Shown here one piece after another: positions 1 to 12,057 of a stretch of DNA of 64,000 nucleotides. The position numbers were made by a program, and so were the translations under genes. Where the stretch lies: assembly GCF_954871325.1 (NCBI RefSeq), contig NC_088777.1, positions 21,305,366 through 21,369,365 on the forward strand. Reading direction: 5' to 3'. Origin of the DNA: Gordionus sp. m RMFG-2023 (Eukaryota; Nematomorpha; Gordioida; Chordodea; Parachordodidae). Position 1 is the first letter of the stretch. The number at the start of each line of letters is the position of its first letter. Below the pieces are notes generated by a model that was not told the origin of the DNA, searched no databases, and saw only the letters and a program-made list of their open reading frames with translations.

Positions 1-978
1 TAGCCAATGGCCTATGATTCCCAAATAAGCTCAAAAAATTTAATCAGATCAATTTATAAATATAAATAAGTTTTTACCTTCTGTTATGTGTCCAACTATC
101 TGCCGTGTATGATATCTCTGATAACTCTACTATTAAAGCATCTTTCATCATTTTAAAGTTATCTGCTATTTTATTCATTAGTGTCTGGCGGCATAAAATT
201 GTTGTACCAGGGGATAGAGTTTTAATCATCATGGTAAATGATGGATTATCAACCATGGACATTGGCTGTACTGTATAAATGATAAAATAACAATAACTTT
301 AGCAGCCAATTTCTGAGAAATATTGTCATTTGCATTATTAATTAATTTGGTTTGAATTGTATTAGTATTTTTGGATGTAGAGTCGCCTATACCAAAATTA
401 TTTAGATGTTTCTCCATTTCCTTAAAACTCACGAACAGTCTTATAAAATAAATATTATTAGAATGTAAAAACGACAATTTACCATTAAGTGTTTCTTGAG
501 GTTATAGCTACTGGATTGACTTGAGGAATTTTTTTTTTAACATTTTAAACAAATAAATTTGAAGCCAGTTTTGTATATATTTATTTTAAAAAATTTTCAA
601 ATCTAAGGAATGGGAAATTAGCTCTTAACAACATTTTCTTCCCTGGTATCTTCCATTTCATTAATATTATTGTCTGAATCACTTTCAACGATTTGGATAT
701 CCATAGGCGATGACATTTTTTATTATTAACACGTGATTTAGGTTTATTATATAAATGAAAATATAAATTACAAATTGAAATTATATTTTAATTTCAAAAT
801 TAAATAATAAATCATAAAAATTATAATTAATTATAAAATTATATTTAAATTTTCATGTTACTTACCTTTATTATATTTTTTAAAAGTAGCGAAGTAGCGG
901 CTACTTAGCTACTTTCAAAAAAAGTAGCCGCTATTAGCTATAGCTACCAAAAAAGTTAGCGCGCTTTTAACAACTCTG
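1..978 (-). mobile_element. hAT transposon relic, cut by the window edge
   Basis: The minus strand at 74-262 encodes the start of a hAT transposase catalytic domain, ending in TADSWTHNRR, which fits the first catalytic Asp region of the family. The right end at about 880-978 carries GTAGC/GCGC-rich subterminal repeats and finishes in TTTAACAACTCTG. The same terminus and the same protein segment occur in the element at 12058-13431, so these are two copies of one family. Upstream protein (the N-terminal part) reads toward 700. The gene is broken by stops and shifts, and the C-terminal half lies left of the window. Confidence 0.75.
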
Positions 979-2220
979 ATAGATACTAATAAATGCATTG
1001 CCGTCACTGCGGATACTTGTCTAAATATAATCTAAGTATATATCATTTTTTTGGTCAAAAACACTATGTTTTTAAAAAAAATCTCCTATGTTTCATAAAA
1101 AGACCATTTTATGTGACTAAGAAAAATATATAGGACTTTTTTGCAAGACATAATAAGAGCTAGAGATCTGCATGGCATAGAGGCCGGGTTAAAAAAAATC
1201 CAAACCATTCTGGACGTGTACAAAATTCGGGCCGAGTTGGGTAATTTATGCAAGATACTTTTATGGGCCAATCCAGAATTTAATTATTTTTTTAAACTTA
1301 TAGAATAATATAAAATTACTTTTTTTAAATACTGGTAAAAAAAAATTATATGGGCCGAAGCTAAAAACAATATTAAAACAGGTTTGCTATTTAATAAGAG
1401 CTAATTGAATCACTGAATAAATAATCATAGGTAAGTTAACTAAAGCATTGCAAAGCACTCCCGAAGCCCTGTCTGGGGTTAGGCCTAAAAATTTAAGAAA
1501 ACTATATAATTATTTAAATTTGGGTTAGGCGCGGAAAATATTTTAATAAAATATAAAATAATGTTTCTTTTTCTTTAAATGATAATTAGAATTTCTCTTT
1601 GACAAAAACTGAGTGATTATTGTTTTCATTTAACTTCATAGTAATGCGTTTATTTATATTTTCAGATGCTCGATCTATATAATAAAATTTTTAAGCCGGT
1701 CTGATGTTCTTAAAATTTGCATAGCTCTAGTTTAAGCTATAACAATATATTATTAGGATATTATAATTGCTCATTTTAATTTCAAACAGATCTTTTTAAG
1801 TTTTAAAAGACTATTTATCCACCATTTTGTTATCACAATAACCCGCAAATAATATTCTTATGAATATAATTTAATGATTATTAAAAATAATAAACCCCAG
1901 TAGGTCCGAATCATTTTAATAGATTTTAAAAAATATACCTTTATATATAAATAATTATCAGCTATATATTTATTCATTTGAGTTTCAAAAAATTATATAA
2001 TCATAAATTAAAGAAAATTGATTAATTTGGGGCATCCTTTTTCAAAGATTTATGAAATTATCACGTTTCCTTCAAATAATTACCTGATATGTTTTATACA
2101 CTTAATTCTTTTATGACAATGAATTGAATTGATATATTTATAAATCATGACATATTTATGTATACTACTCAAAAAATAATAAAAATCTATGACTAATTAA
2201 CTTTACTTTATAATTTTTAG
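979..2220. other. Non-coding stretch, upstream intron of the collagen gene
   Basis: No gene is visible. It is A+T-rich sequence with one G+C-richer patch at about 1161-1290 that begins TAGAGATCTGCATGG and contains GCCGGGTT and GGGCCGAG. The core GAGATCTGCA recurs in opposite orientation at about 61130-61145, so this looks like a detached end of a hAT-type element. No partner end was found. The stretch ends in the acceptor of the first visible collagen exon. Confidence 0.4.
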
Positions 2221-2349
2221 GGTTTTCCCGGACCTCCAGGTATACCAGGAATACCTGGAAGAGATGGAAAACCGGGCGTTTCAGGTTCAAGAGGCAATGA
2301 TGGATCACCCGGAAAAGATGGGGAAGATGGTATTAATATTTCTGAACAG
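2221..2349 (+). CDS. Short-chain collagen, triple-helix exon 1 in window
   Basis: This exon is 129 bp (43 codons). It opens after the acceptor TTTTTAG on a Gly codon (GFPGPPGIPG) and runs for 13 Gly-X-Y triplets. It closes with INISEQ, which breaks the repeat just before the donor GTATAT. Phase is 0 on both sides. It belongs to the same + strand transcript as the exons that end in a spongin-type C-terminal domain at 51420, so the product is a secreted extracellular-matrix collagen chain. The Y positions often hold Pro, Lys or Asp. The signal peptide and N-terminus are not in the window, so the chain continues to the left. Confidence 0.9.
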
Positions 2350-2725
2350 GTATATACATTTATTATAATATTTTCACTTAGAATAATAGTTCTACTCGAT
2401 ATTTTTAGTTAAAAATACTAATACCAAATCAAATTTTTATAAGCATAATATCATTCGATTTCAATATATTTTAAATTTTTAACCTCACATAATTTATCCT
2501 TAATAAATGTGTTCATTTAAAAAACAAATTAAGATGTAATCATATTCGTTAAAATAAAAATTTTAATCTGAAAATTAACATTAAAATCCCAAGCTATATC
2601 GATAGGACTATTTATATGAGTAATATTATCAAATATTATAGGCATTTAAGTATACATTTATATTTATTTTCACTTTAAATCAAAAATATATTCAAAATGT
2701 AAATTATTATGTTTATTTATTTTAG

Positions 2726-2851
2726 GGAAAGCCAGGGGAACAGGGCAAAATGGGTAAAAACGGTAATATGGGATTTTCCGGTCGAACGGGTGAGCCTGGT
2801 TGGGCCGGCAGACCAGGTAGGGATGCACAACCGGGAGAACCAGGATTGAGG
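2726..2851 (+). CDS. Short-chain collagen, triple-helix exon 2 in window
   Basis: A 126-bp exon of exactly 42 codons, equal to 14 triplets, starting GKPGEQGKMG after acceptor TTTTAG and ending GEPGLR before donor GTTTAG; phase 0. Thirteen triplets have Gly. The twelfth reads Ala-Gln-Pro, because codon 2825-2827 is GCA where GGA would be expected. A single Gly to Ala change interrupts the triple helix locally. Such interruptions are common in non-fibrillar collagens, so it need not be damaging. The intron before it is only 376 bp. The same 14-triplet length recurs in the next two exons. Confidence 0.9.
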
Positions 2852-3982
2852 GTTTAGTCATAACTTTGATTTTTTACTTTTTGATTCAATTAGATCATTT
2901 TTGTAGTATTTCGTTATCTAAATTTTAAACATGCAGAAAACTTCCGTTTATTAAGATAATGCCGACAATTCACCAATTTTTAATATTTTTTTTGCATTTA
3001 ATAAACCATTATTTAAATAATATAATTAAATTTAATTAATAATTAGCTTGGTTATTATTCTAATTGCTATGAAAAACTTTTAAAAATTATCTAGGCGTAG
3101 TCTTCTTGATTAGAACCATGATTTCAAAAAGTAAACAAACAATTTGTAAATGGAAATAAAATTAAAAACCAAAAGGACAGTTACAAATTATTCAATAAAG
3201 TTAGCAAGTAAATATTCAAAATCAAATCCAAATAATGATCACACTTTGTATATTTTGGAACAAGAATATCATTCTTATCAAAAAGTGTTATTCGCATGAT
3301 ATAGATATTTCTGAATTTTTGGAAAGGAAAAATCCTTTCCACGTTTTTCCATGATAGCTAAAAAAATCTCTTTGTGTACCACTATCTAGTGCACCTGTGA
3401 AAGAATTTTCCCTCTAGTTGGATTAACGTATAAGTTGTACGTAGTATGTTCAACGATTCCGGAAAATTTTAATGAAATAATTTTTTAGAGTAGAAAAACA
3501 AAGTTTATATTTTCAATTTATTATTTTTATTTTATTATCAATAATAGTTTACATCATAGCAATACAAATACAATTCTAAAATTAATTTAAATTCATAAGA
3601 AGTTTAATCAATAATTTTATTAGCCTTTCTTAAAAATTTTAATGTACATTATAATAAAATATATCGATGCGCCGATTCATGATTATGGTCTAAAACGCAG
3701 CGCACCAATGGTTACCGATTTGATTATTAAAGACCGCACCAACCATCAATAGTTCTATCCATTAAAATAAAATTTGAGTTCATTTTTTTAAGCTACTAGA
3801 CTAGAATCGGTATTTATGTTTAGCCATGTCTATTTTAACAAAAACAAGATATTTATCTAAAAATACAGAATACCTAAATATGACCCACTTTATAATGCAG
3901 CATCCTATTTTCATAATGTTTTTACAATTTTTGTAAAAATAAATTTATATATTTTTTTATATAGTATATATGTAAATAATAG

Positions 3983-4108
3983 GGTAGACCAGGTCCTCCA
4001 GGCAAGGATGGAAAACCAGGGAACAATGGAAATGACGGGTATGACGGAAAGCTTGGACCAAATGGTTTACCCGGCAAAATAGGGAAAACAGGAAGACCAG
4101 GGTCAAAA
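3983..4108 (+). CDS. Short-chain collagen, triple-helix exon 3 in window
   Basis: A 126-bp exon with 14 uninterrupted Gly-X-Y triplets, starting GRPGPPGKDG and ending GRPGSK before donor GTAAAC. The acceptor is AATAATAG. Phase is 0 on both sides. It is rich in Asn, Asp and Lys at X and Y positions. Its size and phase match the exons at 2726 and 9941, pointing to a repeated 42-residue exon module. The next intron is 5.8 kb and holds two DNA transposons and a LINE remnant. Confidence 0.9.
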
Positions 4109-5468
4109 GTAAACTGAAAATTTTAATGATTTAGCAATTTACCTTTAAAAATTTTCATGAACAATTTTTATTAAGTATTTAATATATTTTTGGCTTAAAT
4201 TTCAAATTATTTGATAAGAAAATAGCTGCCCCGGAAAAAAACAAGCGTTTTACAAGATTAACAAATACACAAAACATTTTAGTTTTTGTAAAGTTAAAAA
4301 ATTTAAGAAAATCCCGCTGGTACGTTATATGGTGAATACCAATTATATGAAATCCCTTGAAACGAACTTTTACTTACAGAATTAATATGGTATTCAATAT
4401 TCATCTCATAATAAACACTGAATAACGATGCATTTTTTTTAACACAACGGGAAATTTGAGCGCTTTATTATTTCAAGTTTCATTTTTATTTAAAGAAAAT
4501 TATATAGGTTTTGAATTAGTTCGCTTAAATCATAAGTTTAAAATAATAATTTTTTTTTCCAAAAATCAAGTATCTTTTAAAAGAAATTACCGAAATTTGG
4601 TTGTTTAAAAAATCTTGTCTTTATTTATTACCTAAGACAATGACCTAATTTTATGAGGTATTAAATATTATTTATAATGGACTCTGAATTTTAAATATTT
4701 CTTACGAATTATATAACATTTACAATGTATATATATATATAGACGATGTTAATAAATTAATAGATGAAAGACACTTTCTAATTTCTCTCATAAATTATAT
4801 TTATAATATATTTTATACCCAAAGGATGAAATGGATGATTTTATATTACAATGTATAGCAATAGTATAAAAATAAACTGAATAAGTATATTAATTATTAG
4901 AGATCAAAGATGCACTGATACTCACAGTATCAATCAGTATCGGCAAACACCAACAGATAGCAGTGACCGTTACCCGAAAATAATAATTAAATCTCATAAT
5001 TTAATTTTTTAAAACATATTAAGTTATAAATTTATAAATAAATTATCTTCAAATTTCTAAACCAGTAAGAAAGAAGGTGCTGCTAATTTTTTTTTCCTAT
5101 TCTCTTTACTTTTTAATCATGAATTTATTATAACCGATATATAAATAAATAAAAATTACTTAATAAATACTATAATTAATATAATTTTATTAATATGATC
5201 GGGTATAATAGACTTAATTAATTAACATATACTGCTCCACGATTTTAAAAATAGCATCACTAAAAATATCGCTATTTTGAACATTGCATCCTTAATTTAT
5301 TATAATCTTAAATATTTCAAATATTTATGAAATTTTTTTTATTATATTTCAATAGCATATAATTATAAAACATTTTAAAAATATAATAAAAATATTTACT
5401 TTGTTAAAAAATAAATTTTTTTCTGTATATATAATAAATTTATATCTGTTACTACATTCATAATAATA
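4109..5468. other. Collagen intron, no gene seen
   Basis: A+T-rich intron sequence. A short G+C-richer patch at about 4910-4980 (AAGATGCACTGATAC) and an inverted partial match near 5285-5297 (ATTGCATCCTT) could be the ends of a small hAT-like MITE of about 390 bp, but the match is short and I found no target duplication. Nothing else is recognised. Confidence 0.35.
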
Positions 5469-6682
5469 CAGTGAAAGGGGGGATATTTTTAACCAGATGT
5501 TAAAACAAAATAAAATGATATGATTATATTTTTATTTTAATCATACTTAAACATTAATCTATGTTAAAAAAATATTATAAAACTTTTTTAAATGTCACAC
5601 TTAAAAAAATTTTTTATAAAAAAATATAAAAAGTTTTGTCATCACATATTTTCTTTTACTTAGTTAAAGATATTTTATGTAGAATAATTTTAAAAATAAT
5701 GATAAGATTTTCATCTTAGTTATTAGATCTTAGTCAAAATCTTTTATTTCTGAAAATAGTTTTTTTTTAAAATTTTTTTATTCTTCTCCCACTCTATTTT
5801 ATCATGTTTGATATATAAATTTAATTCAATATTTTATTCAATTCATATATTACATATAAACAATATATAATAAGAAATATATTCGTAAATATGAATATTG
5901 ATTATATAAAATATTTAAATGATAGTTCATAGTCATCCCAAATTTCTTGCTAAGTAGTACCTATTTGATTAAAATATTAAAAGTTAATCGTAATTTATTA
6001 TATAATTAGATTACTTTGTTCAATTGGTAGTCTACGATAGCCCAGCTCTAAATAGTAATTTGTCTTTTGATGTGTCCTTTTTTTCTCCCTCTTTGTTTAA
6101 AAATGAATTCTTTTAAGGGATCACCAATAATTTCTGGGAATGTATCCCGTTTTATTTTATGAATCGCTTCGTCATATTAACAAATTTCGCTATGTCCTTA
6201 ATCTTGATCTGTTTCTCCTCTGGCATAGCTAAAATTTTCATTACCTTTCTTTGTTCCAACAACGGTATGTTCTTTTGGGTTTAGAAATAATGGAGGAGAG
6301 GATGATATGTTTTCACTAATGGTAGCTGTGGAAATGTTAGAATATGATTGATAATTTTTCATCTCATTCTCATCTGAGATGGGCAAGGAATAATTTAAGA
6401 AGTAATTGGGAATAGAGGAGAATTATTAAAGTTATGAGATATTAAACATCGAAAAAGTAATTAATTAAATTAAATATGAAAATATTTAAAAAATATTGTA
6501 AATACGCTTTTTATGTAAAATTAATTTTTTTTTTAATTGTACAAACAAGTGCGGCATTTTTTAAAAAAGTTATTTAATATTTTTTTAACATAGATTAATG
6601 TTTAAGTATGATTAAAATAAAAATATAATATTATCATTTTATTTTGTTTAACATCTGGTAAAAAATATTCCCCCTTTCACTG
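5469..6682. mobile_element. Tc1/mariner-like element with about 140-bp TIRs and TA target sites
   Basis: Both ends read CAGTGAAAGGGGG inwards, and the inverted repeats stay alike for about 140 bp, including AACATTAATCTATG on each side. The dinucleotide TA flanks each end (5467-5468 and 6683-6684). CAGT tips plus a TA target site fit the Tc1/mariner superfamily. The 1.2-kb body has minus-strand coding-like sequence: a Ser/Thr/Asn-rich stretch at 6198-6386, and in another frame at about 6155-6230 a short helix-turn-helix-like run (IKIKDIAKFVNMTKRF). I recognise no DDE/D catalytic core, so it is a non-autonomous or decayed copy. Confidence 0.7.
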
Positions 6683-6756
6683 TAATATATAATAGGAAAA
6701 TAAAACATTTAAAAAATTTCCACAAGATGGAGTACTTTTTAAAATCGAATATATAT

Positions 6757-7593
6757 GGGCCATTCCACGTCAAATCGATCACGATTCGACCGACCCCTTT
6801 TAAAATTGTTAAAAATTTTTGGAATTATTTAGAAGGGTAAATAAATGAGAAAGCCGTTTATTTTAGCTCTCTAGCACACATGGTTCTCGAGATATAGGGG
6901 TTCATAGGTACAAAAAAGAGCCACTTTGGAATCTGTAAAATTTTTAAAAAGCTTATATCTCAAGAACTATTTATAGTAAAAAGATATATAATATATCATA
7001 TTGTAGGTAAAAAAAATCTCTAAAAGGCTATCAAAAAATAATAAAAATTGGCTCCGATTTGAATCTTTAACTTCTGGTTTATCTATAATGCTTTACCTGT
7101 ATTTTTAAGCAAAAAAGGGAGTTTGTTTTCGAAATTTTTTTATTGCTTTTTATTTAGACACCTTTTATAAATATATATACGATGTCAAAACTTTGGCAAC
7201 GCTATCGACTCCAAAAATTTAAAAAAATAATAGATGGCGCTTTATGAAATTACGGATTTTGGTTAAAATTTTGCTGCAAACTTATCAATAAACGGATATT
7301 TTCACTTTTTATACTAAAAATATTTTAAATTTCTATTAAATATACTAAATAAATTGAGGGGCAGTGTGGGTAAATGCCCATTAGACACTTAATAATGTAA
7401 TATATTTCCAATAATAAAATCTTTCTTATAATTTATAAGCCCCTATATCTCAAGAACCAGGTGTGCTAGCGAGCTAAAATAAACGGCTTTCTCTTTTATT
7501 TCCCTTTCTAAATAATTCCAGAAATTTTTAACAATTTTAAAAGGGGTCGGTCGAAAATGGGCCTTTTTTGATCGATTTGACATGGAATGGCCC
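6757..7593. mobile_element. Long-TIR MITE with GGGCCATTCCA ends
   Basis: An 837-bp non-coding element. The left end begins GGGCCATTCCACGTCAAATC, and the right end is its near-perfect inverse (GATTTGACATGGAATGGCCC read on the + strand with one or two changes). The inverted repeats extend about 160 bp, including GCCGTTTATTTTAGCTC and the ATCTCGAGAACC block. Both flanks are ATATATAT, which could be an 8-bp duplication but is too simple to prove it. The superfamily is not assigned. A related end lies at 63785-64000. Confidence 0.75.
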
Positions 7594-8639
7594 ATATATA
7601 TTTATTTATATAATAAAATGCGGGCTTCTTTTATAACAAAATATTAATATTTATTTTATAATATAATATGGAATATTAAAAATTAATGTAAATGGGAAAT
7701 ATATTTTCTATGAAAAAATTCAATATCGACCAAAAAATTGTTTTTTTAACCTTTTTTAGAAAAATCAGGTTATATATTTTTTTTTGGTGGAAAAAAATAG
7801 AGTATTCAAATTACTGATATTTCATATGTTTGAGATTCAATAAATCAATGCCACTTCTAATCAATTATATAATGTTCCATCTAACAATTCAAATAATCAT
7901 TTTGATCTACTAAACCACATCCTATTAAATATAAAAATAAAGAAATCAAGGATAAATATATTAATAGAAAAAAACAAATCTTAGTTATTAACATCATGCT
8001 TGTAAATTAAAAAAAATATATGAATGGCTATGAATTATTTGCAAGGAGCATTCAAAGAGCAAGATAGAAGAAGGCTAGATTAAATGTATATGCTGCTATG
8101 AATGTTCTCATGCTCAATGTGATATATTACAATTTTCTCACATATATGTATTGATAATGAATTATTGAAAAAAATAAGATAATTATATGTATAATTAGGC
8201 AAATTTTTTTTTTTGTGTATTGATAATAGTTATTGAAAATAATGTGTATAATGGGTTTTGAAGATTTTTTTCGCCCAAAATTTTGAGCAAAAAATCTTTG
8301 AAGATAAAAAAAATTGAAGTTTGTAAAAATGATTTTGAGCATGCTCAGAGAAGATTTTTTTACAAAAAACACTTTTCATTTTGCTCAAAAATCTTCTTTG
8401 AAAGTGCTCAAAAATTTTTTGTAATACATCTAGGAAATTTTTTTTATTCTTTTTTAAAAAACATTATAAGGAAAATCAAAGATATGCTTAAAATTTTTTA
8501 TTACAAAAAAATCTTCACATTTTTTTTTTAAATTTTGAGCAAATGTTTTACCCTGGTATAATTAGGTTTTTAAATATTGATAAAATCAAGAAATATTAAC
8601 TTCTAAAAAACTATTCAATAAAGCTTTGATTGATTTAAT
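7594..8639. other. Collagen intron, low-complexity A/T sequence
   Basis: No gene is seen. At 8250-8555 there is a loose set of direct and inverted copies of a TTTTGAGCAAAAAATCTT-type motif, giving accidental open frames on both strands. These look like simple-sequence drift and not coding sequence. Confidence 0.4.
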
Positions 8640-9470
8640 AAATTTCTTCTTCTTCTACGTTTAATGGCGTTAGTTTACCCAGGTAAGCTCGTCTCCTCTC
8701 TGATTTTCCTTCTACATTTTTGACGGTCCTGAGCATCAATATTTGTAAGATTCATTTTTCCCATATCCACCGTTATCACCTTTATCCACATCACCTTAGG
8801 TTTTCCTCGGGGTCTTGATCCACCTAATTCTATCGAGATGCACCCTCTATTCTTCTGTCTTACGTTCCATACGCCCAAACCATCTTAGTCTATTTCTTCA
8901 CTCTACAACTCCAATCACTTCTATTCCCATTCTTGCTAGAAATTCCTTGCTAGTTTTTCTATCTCTCAGTGGTACCTTTTATATCCATGTAATCATCCTC
9001 ATCTCCGTTCTTTCCAATTTAGCTTTGTAAACCACTTTCATTGCCCATGTATAAACTAAACAACTCCTTACACAGCTTACGAAATTTTTCCCTTTATCTT
9101 CAGAGAGGCGTTTTTATTTATTAGAATAAACGTTACCTCTTTGAACTCTTCCATGCTTGTCTGACCCTTGCAACAACTGCATAATCTACACCTTGATTAG
9201 CGCTTAGCACGCCGCCTAAATAGCAAAACTTTTCCATTTTCCCCAGGGTTCACCCATAGCCAATATCCAAACCTTCACTTTCTACGTTATATTATGCATA
9301 CCATTTATGCATATTCTTCTAATAAAAGTTATTCTTACTATCAGACTCCCCACTACATTTTTAATGTACCCATTTCTGGCATCTGGTGCATTGGATTAAA
9401 TTTCTAGCAATTCTTTTTCACATCCTTGAACCTCTGCTCCTATAAAATTTGCTGAACAAAGACAGACTTA
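8640..9470 (-). mobile_element. LINE 3' end (reverse transcriptase C-terminal region)
   Basis: Read on the minus strand, this gives the C-terminal tail common to RTE/Jockey-like LINE ORF2 proteins: a LERTEMRMI block (about 9000-9030), then RNRLRWFG-type sequence (about 8870-8910), then GSRPRGKPKVMW, MGKMNLTNIDAQDR and CRRKIREE (8675-8820). The 3' end at about 8645 is followed by a GAAGAAGAA run, which fits the short microsatellite tails of RTE elements. The frame is broken in several places, and the endonuclease and reverse transcriptase core are missing, so this is a 5'-truncated dead copy. The clade assignment is tentative. Confidence 0.7.
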
Positions 9471-9940
9471 AAAAAATAATTTAAAGATAAATTAGCCTTA
9501 AAATTATCTTAAATAATTTATAATATTAATGACAAAGGATTGTTCTTATATAATATCTAAGTGTATGTGGTAATAATTGCATAAAATATATTTATTTACC
9601 TTTTATTAATCTTTTTTTTTGATAAAATTTAAAGTTTTTTAACAGTAAACCTGTTATTTTAAAGATGGCGCCCAAATAAACTATGTTTTAAATTCATTAT
9701 TTAATTGTGTTATAAGTCTATGGATATGGGCCGATGCCTTATTGGTATTGGCTAAAAAAGGTAGATAAGTGTTCATCTGTTCATCGTAAATTTCCATTCC
9801 ATAAGTTGTTTGTCGTGAACTCTTGCATATTAACAATAAAAATGAAGTCAGTTATTTTGCTCTTTTTGAATTACTTTAATATTTTGAATGTATATTATAT
9901 TTATATTAATATTTTATGATTACAAAATTAAAAATATAAG

Positions 9941-10066
9941 GGTATAGGTGGATTACCTGGTCAAAATGGTCGACCCGGGAAAAAAGGTCCACCAGGGAAT
10001 AATGGAAAAAATGGGAAAGATGGACTGCCTGGAAAAAATGGTATAGATGGAGAAGATGGAACAACA
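9941..10066 (+). CDS. Short-chain collagen, triple-helix exon 4 in window
   Basis: A 126-bp, 42-codon exon with 14 perfect Gly-X-Y triplets. It starts GIGGLPGQNG after acceptor AAATATAAG and ends GEDGTT before donor GTTTAT; phase 0. It is strikingly like the last 42 residues of the next exon: same number of triplets, the shared DGTT ending and a similar donor. That suggests an exon duplication within the gene. The following intron is 21.6 kb and carries the large nested transposon complex. Confidence 0.9.
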
Positions 10067-12057
10067 GTTTATTTTACAATCTATTTATAACGATTATCTG
10101 ACATAAAACTTAATTTAGTTAATAGCAAATTTTTTAAATTAAGCTTACAAACCTGGCCTATTATAAATTCTTCGAAGTATGATTATTTTTTTTTAAATCT
10201 CAAATTAAAAAAAACTTTCAATTACGTTAAAAATAGAAGCAATTTCATAAATGACAACGATTGCTTTATTTACCGCAATTATAATAACTTCTCTTTTAGT
10301 TAGCGCAAATTCGGGGCAAAGTATATAAAATATGCTTTATTTATTTTATTCTTCACAGCGAATTCGGATTAACTGTGAGTAAGGAATAGGATAGAAATAG
10401 AAAAGAGGAATTAAAAATATAATAAATAAGGATTTTCCTTTTTATTGAATCCTTTTCTTTGGAACTTTTTTTTGTCAGGCCTTTTCTTTTTTATGGTCCC
10501 TTTTTAATTGCCTTCCCCTTTAGTTTTCTTTTTGATTGGACCTTCTACTATTTTGATAGACTTTTTATTTACTTGGGAGACTTTTCCTTTTTTGATCCGA
10601 TATTTTACATTTTTGATTGAAATTTTTCCTACTCGGATTCCATCTTGACTTAAGGGACTCGTCTTTTTTAAAAAATGGGAAACCTTGTAAGTGTCTTTCA
10701 AAACATAATTTAAATAAAAAATTACATCATCAAATTGCAAATTTAATGAGGATTTTAAATATTAAGAGGCGTTATTTTGTTAGAGTTTTAAAAGAGATAA
10801 AATATTGCATATAAAGAATATATGCTGTTGAATAATCATTTTATTTTTTAAAAATTCAAAACAATATTTTAAAATATATATCTTTTCATACTTTGTTTTT
10901 ATAAATTTATATTATACAATTAAAACTAGGAGAAAAACACTATTATTAAAATAGTCTAGAGTATTATACAGATCTTTCCTATGAAATTACTTAGATTTGT
11001 CGAACTTAGATAGACATTCTATTCCACTCTGTCTTTTAATTTTTTTTCTTTATGTTTATGTAAAATATAAATATTATTTTCAAGAAAATTATCAAATTAT
11101 TTCCTCTAGCGCATCTAATACAGATTGATTAAAAGTATACAGAATTAGCCCTTTCAATCGATTATTAAGCGTGAAGTGGGCCAGAATTTTTTGTGTTTTG
11201 TTAATATTTTTTCTTTAAACTGCTACCAAATTGATTAAATCCCTAATAAAGCTCTAAATATTGGCAATGATTTTAGAGTTAATTTTGGTCACCTTCACGG
11301 AGCTGTATTATAAAAAAATCGGGCGAGGTGAACTATTTAAAAATATTTAATATTATTTATCAATTAATCGGGAATAATCATTTGACATTTATTTACTAAT
11401 CTTCCTTTGAAATATTATAAAAAAATACAGCCAAATTTAAATAACAACATTTTAAAAAATTCGTACCAGTTTTGAAATAGAAAACCGAGGCCACAGGACA
11501 TAAAAGGGAAAATTTATACATGGGACAAAATTAATTTTGACTTCTGCAGGTCACTGAAGGATATTTCAAAAAAACGAAAATTAACAAATGGGAAACAAAA
11601 AATATCTTACAAAATAATTTTAAATTGGTAGCGGCGAAACTTAGCCGAAGGCGAGCAAAAAAGTGGCACAAAAAAATCTGGCTAGGCCCCTGATTAGTCC
11701 TAATCATCTGTTGATAACTCAATTTAATCGGGTTCATCCTCATAAAGTTTTAAATTCAATTTTTTAAATATATTTCATTAAGTCAAAGTAAATCAAATAG
11801 AGCTCATATTTTGTCCTTGAATAGAAGGAAAGAAACAGAATAAATATGTACAAATTTTGTACATATATACTTTTAAAGCATTAGAAATAAAATGTATATT
11901 TCAAAATTTTATGATTTCACTTTGTGTTTGAAAGTATGTGCTACAAAACAATAAATTTCAGCCAGCCAAGATAGTAAATTGAATGGTACACGTTAAAATT
12001 TTATTTGTTTATATCAAAATCTTAATAATATTAAAAGAAAAATAATAAAGATAACAC
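10067..12057. other. Collagen intron, no gene recognised
   Basis: Mostly A+T-rich. At 10440-10740 a T-rich/A-rich asymmetric stretch gives a Lys-rich minus-strand frame that matches nothing I know. At about 11600-11700 a G+C-richer patch ending GGCCCCTGATTAG, with GCGGCGAAACTTAGCCG, resembles a solitary hAT terminus. No other feature was seen. Confidence 0.35.

Noticed and set aside
8127-8531. Overlapping Phe/Ile/Lys-rich frames on both strands
   Set aside because: Low-complexity A/T sequence with short internal repeats.
10504-10740. Lys-rich minus-strand frame of 78 residues
   Set aside because: Composition follows the A/T strand bias, there is no family resemblance, and it sits within an intron.
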